The notes under the pieces: generated by a model
Databases searched by the model: none
Seen by the model: only the letters and a program-made list of their open reading frames with translations
Told to the model about the DNA's origin: nothing
Source: JAWHQP01 sp032586195
GTDB lineage: Bacteria; Pseudomonadota; Gammaproteobacteria; Enterobacterales; Pasteurellaceae
Reading direction: 5' to 3'
Assembly (NCBI GenBank): GCA_032586195.1
Contig: JAWHQP010000006.1
Coordinates: 80,867 to 144,866 of the forward strand
Length of the DNA stretch: 64,000 nucleotides
Part shown: one piece after another, positions 61,919 through 64,000 of the stretch
Position numbering within the stretch: position 1 is the first letter of the stretch
Layout of the letters: every line of letters begins with the position of its first letter
Translations under genes and position numbers: made by a program

Positions 61919-62524
61919 ATGCTTACTATCCCACTCTCCGCCCTGCAGCATTACGCATTTTGTCCGCGGCAATGTGCGCTTATTCATAACGAACAAGCGT
62001 GGGCAGAGAATTTTTTGACGGCACAAGGGCAATTATTGCATCAACGCGTGGACAGCGGTGAACTGGAAACCCGCAAAGGTGTACGGTTTGAAAGAACGGT
62101 GGTGGTGTCTTCCGAAAAATTAGGTTTGTCCGGCAAATTGGATTTACTGGAAGTTGATCTCGCCAGCGGTCAACTGCGTCCGGTGGAATATAAACGCGGC
62201 AGACCGAAACCAAGCAACTGGGACAAAATCCAGCTCTGTTCGCAAGCACTTTGTCTGGAAGAAATGCGAGGTATTGAAATTCTTGAGGGTGCGCTATGGT
62301 ACGCCCAAACCCGCCATCGCGAAACTGTCATTTTCGACACCGCACTTCGTCGGGAAACGCTGCAAGCCGTCTCCGCCGTTCGGCAACTACTCTCTTCCGG
62401 TCTAACGCCGCCGCCCGTTTATGCCAAACGCTGCAAAGCGTGTTCGCTGGTGGATATTTGCCAGCCGCAGTTATTAGAGAAGGACAGGTCTGTGAGATAT
62501 GTAACAGAGTTATTTTCAGCATAG
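61919..62524 (+). CDS. cas4: Cas4, adaptation-module nuclease
   Basis: 201 aa RecB-like nuclease that trims prespacers and selects PAMs with Cas1-Cas2. The N-terminal Cys in FCPRQCALIH, the catalytic VDLASGQLRPVEYKRGRPK (Asp and Glu-x-Lys) and the C-terminal cluster-binding RCKACSLVDICQPQLL give the four Cys of the iron-sulfur site. It is G+C-richer than cas7c and the NYN gene and includes an uptake sequence (62339-62347). It is followed after 43 bases by the NYN gene instead of directly by cas1. Confidence 0.95.
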   Translation: MLTIPLSALQHYAFCPRQCALIHNEQAWAENFLTAQGQLLHQRVDSGELETRKGVRFERTVVVSSEKLGLSGKLDLLEVDLASGQLRPVEYKRGRPKPSNWDKIQLCSQALCLEEMRGIEILEGALWYAQTRHRETVIFDTALRRETLQAVSAVRQLLSSGLTPPPVYAKRCKACSLVDICQPQLLEKDRSVRYVTELFSA

Positions 62525-62567
62525 TAACCTGCTCTAATTAATATAAAAATTTTAAAGGAATAAAATA

Positions 62568-63383
62568 ATGTCAAAAATTAAAACTAGTTTTAATGTAGTA
62601 GAAGAAAAATCTGCTCGTCTTGCCGTTTTGATTGATGCCGACAATGCGTCTGCTCAAACAATTGAAGCTATTTTAGAAGAATCTTCTACTAAATTCGGGG
62701 ATGCCACCGTTAAGCGCATATACGGAAACTTCGTCGGTGATAATGGCACATGGAAAGCAGTTATCAATAAATATGCGATTAAACCTATGCAACAATTTGC
62801 TTATACAAAAGGTAAAAACGCAACTGATGGATTTATGATTATTGACGCGATGGATTTACTTTATACAAACCGATTTGACGGGTTTTGTATCGTATCCAGC
62901 GATAGTGATTTTACAGCACTCGCTATTCGCCTTAAAGAACAAGGTGTTATGGTTTATGGATTTGGTAAAGAACAAACACCGGAAGCATTCCGAAACGCTT
63001 GTAGCCAATTTATCTATGTAGAAAATTTGTTACCTGAGTTAAAAAAGGAACAAGAAAAACAAGTAATTGATAATAAGGCTGAAATTGCAACGCAAACTAA
63101 TAAGACCATTTCTACCAATGTAATCACAAATAATCCTTCCCAACCGCCTGAATTGCCAATGGATACTATAAGAAGGATTTTTGAACAATCTGATTCTGAA
63201 TGGCTACCAATAGCTGTTCTAGGTTCAACATGGAAACGATTACAAGTAGATATTGATCCCCGCACTTATGGATGTAAAAAATTCACAGACTTAGTGAAAA
63301 AATACCCTAATGTTTTTGACCATAAAGTAAATAAGAATGCAAGAGGACCCCAAGGATATATGTCTGTCAGACTTAAAATCTAA
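62568..63383 (+). CDS. NYN (PIN-like) nuclease-domain protein with a C-terminal OST-HTH/LOTUS domain, inserted in the cas operon
   Basis: 271 aa. Residues 17-155 form a NYN domain of the LabA/Limkain-b1 type: acidic residues in VLIDADNAS (Asp 23, Asp 25), in TDGFMIIDAMDLL (Asp 87, Asp 93) and in VSSDSDFTALA (Asp 112, Asp 114) form the expected metal-binding cluster. Residues 156-196 are a low-complexity linker rich in Asn, Thr and Gln. Residues 197-265 (IRRIFEQ, LPIAVLGSTWKRLQ, YGCKKFTDLVKKYPNVFD) resemble OST-HTH/LOTUS domains, which bind RNA. Such proteins are predicted ribonucleases. AAAGGA precedes the ATG. It lies on the same strand, 43 bases after cas4 and 54 before cas1, so it is probably co-transcribed with the adaptation genes. 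It is AT-richer than both neighbours, which suggests later insertion. It is not a standard type I-C component. Confidence 0.88.
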   Translation: MSKIKTSFNVVEEKSARLAVLIDADNASAQTIEAILEESSTKFGDATVKRIYGNFVGDNGTWKAVINKYAIKPMQQFAYTKGKNATDGFMIIDAMDLLYTNRFDGFCIVSSDSDFTALAIRLKEQGVMVYGFGKEQTPEAFRNACSQFIYVENLLPELKKEQEKQVIDNKAEIATQTNKTISTNVITNNPSQPPELPMDTIRRIFEQSDSEWLPIAVLGSTWKRLQVDIDPRTYGCKKFTDLVKKYPNVFDHKVNKNARGPQGYMSVRLKI

Positions 63384-63437
63384 CTAAACAATTTTCCTAT
63401 TACCACAAAAGTGCGGTCAATTTCTAAGGAATAATCC

Positions 63438-64000
63438 ATGCGCAAACTGCAAAACTCCCTCTACATCACCCGCCAAGGCAGTTATCTGCACAAGGAGCGT
63501 GAAACCTTAGTAATCGAATGCGAACGCCAGAAAGTGATTCAACTGCCGATTCATTCCATTGAGCATATCTGTTGTTTTGGTAATGTGTTGGTTTCACCTT
63601 TTCTGATGGGATTTTGCGGGGAAAATAACGTTAATCTTTCCTTTTTCTCCGAACACGGGCGCTACTTAGGGCGTTTGCAGGGTCGGCAAAGTGGTAATGT
63701 TTTATTGCGTAAAACTCAATATTATGTTGCCGAACATCATCCCGTTCCCATTGCCCGCAATATTATCGCCGCAAAAATCCAGGCCGGTCGCCGTGTGTTG
63801 CAGCGTTGCATCCATAATTACGGCCCGCATTCCGACATTGAACGGACAATAGCCTTGCTGGAAAATAATCTGTTACGGCTAAAAACGGCGGATAATCTTG
63901 ATTTAATCCGAGGTATCGAAGGCGAGTCCGCAGCCCGTTATTTTTCCGTGTTTAGCGCGTTACTTACCGCACAATCACAACAACATTTTCAATTTGACGG
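63438..64000 (+). CDS. cas1: Cas1 (type I-C), 3' end beyond the window
   Basis: About 187 residues of an expected 340 are present. MRKLQNSLYITRQGSYLHKER, the beta-rich N-terminal domain with IEHICCFGNVLVSP, LSFFSEHGRYLGRLQG, and the start of the helical catalytic domain, including the first metal-ligand Glu in RGIEGESAARYF, identify the Cas1c branch. It integrates new spacers together with Cas2. An AAGGA ribosome-binding site and an uptake sequence (63409-63417) precede it. cas2 and the CRISPR array are expected just beyond the right edge. Confidence 0.93.
   Translation, partial: MRKLQNSLYITRQGSYLHKERETLVIECERQKVIQLPIHSIEHICCFGNVLVSPFLMGFCGENNVNLSFFSEHGRYLGRLQGRQSGNVLLRKTQYYVAEHHPVPIARNIIAAKIQAGRRVLQRCIHNYGPHSDIERTIALLENNLLRLKTADNLDLIRGIEGESAARYFSVFSALLTAQSQQHFQFD

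Noticed and set aside
62568..63383. The NYN gene as a divergent Cas2 or Cas6
   Set aside because: It has a NYN acidic cluster and a LOTUS-like C-terminus, not a ferredoxin-like Cas2 or RAMP fold, and it is about three times the length of Cas2. Cas6 is not used in type I-C.
55553..64000. CRISPR repeats within the window
   Set aside because: No regularly spaced direct repeat of 25-37 bases was seen between nrdA and the right edge.
1..64000. tRNA or rRNA genes
   Set aside because: No cloverleaf with a conserved TTCGA-type arm and CCA end, and no rRNA-like stretch, was recognised in the intergenic regions.

Overview
The window is chromosomal DNA from a member of the Pasteurellaceae. The clearest sign is the Haemophilus-type DNA uptake sequence AAGTGCGGT (or ACCGCACTT), which recurs through the window and is often arranged as inverted pairs that double as terminators. 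Protein similarity and gene order (trpEG-tautomerase-trpD-trpCF, sspBA-rpsI-rplM, lonH/matP, cvpA-purF, yfbV/ackA-pta) agree. Complete lac genes together with a type I-C CRISPR locus would suit a rumen or animal-associated relative of Mannheimia, Basfia or Actinobacillus succinogenes; that assignment is inference.

Left part (1-18.5 kb). A minus-strand cluster encodes a DeoR-type regulator fused to a PfkB-like domain without its catalytic Asp, a TctCBA tripartite tricarboxylate transporter (tctA carries an apparent one-base frameshift) and a DHDPS/NAL-family aldolase that runs off the left edge. Then come nrdB-hydrolase-yfaE (class Ia ribonucleotide reductase beta subunit and its ferredoxin), the acidic YciU protein, bioD, moeA-moeB, two small lipoproteins, a Fur-box-preceded TonB-dependent receptor, yedE-yedF (selenium/sulfur handling), cvpA-purF and yfbV.

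Middle part (18.5-42.4 kb). A lac island (lacI divergent from lacY-lacZ, with two LacI-type operators and a perfect CRP site) lies between yfbV and ackA-pta, which are neighbours in E. coli and H. influenzae. Next are infC-rpmI-rplT (infC probably starts at AUA), an orphan periplasmic binding protein, thrS, grxB, a fructosamine-kinase-like gene with a HAD phosphatase, an OmpA-type lipoprotein, sohB and the TrpR-controlled trpEG-tautomerase-trpD-trpCF operon.

Right part (42.4-64 kb). An AT-rich pair of lipooligosaccharide glycosyltransferases is followed by lonH/matP, sspA-sspB, rpsI-rplM, zapG, degQ, a small basic exported protein, a DMT-family exporter and nrdA, which lies 46 kb from nrdB and is preceded by a pair of candidate NrdR boxes. 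The window ends in a type I-C CRISPR-Cas operon, cas3-cas5c-cas8c-cas7c-cas4-[NYN]-cas1, cut off inside cas1. A gene for a NYN (PIN-like) nuclease domain joined to a probable OST-HTH/LOTUS RNA-binding domain sits between cas4 and cas1, and is the most unusual element here. No CRISPR array, cas2, rRNA, tRNA or insertion sequence is visible inside the window.
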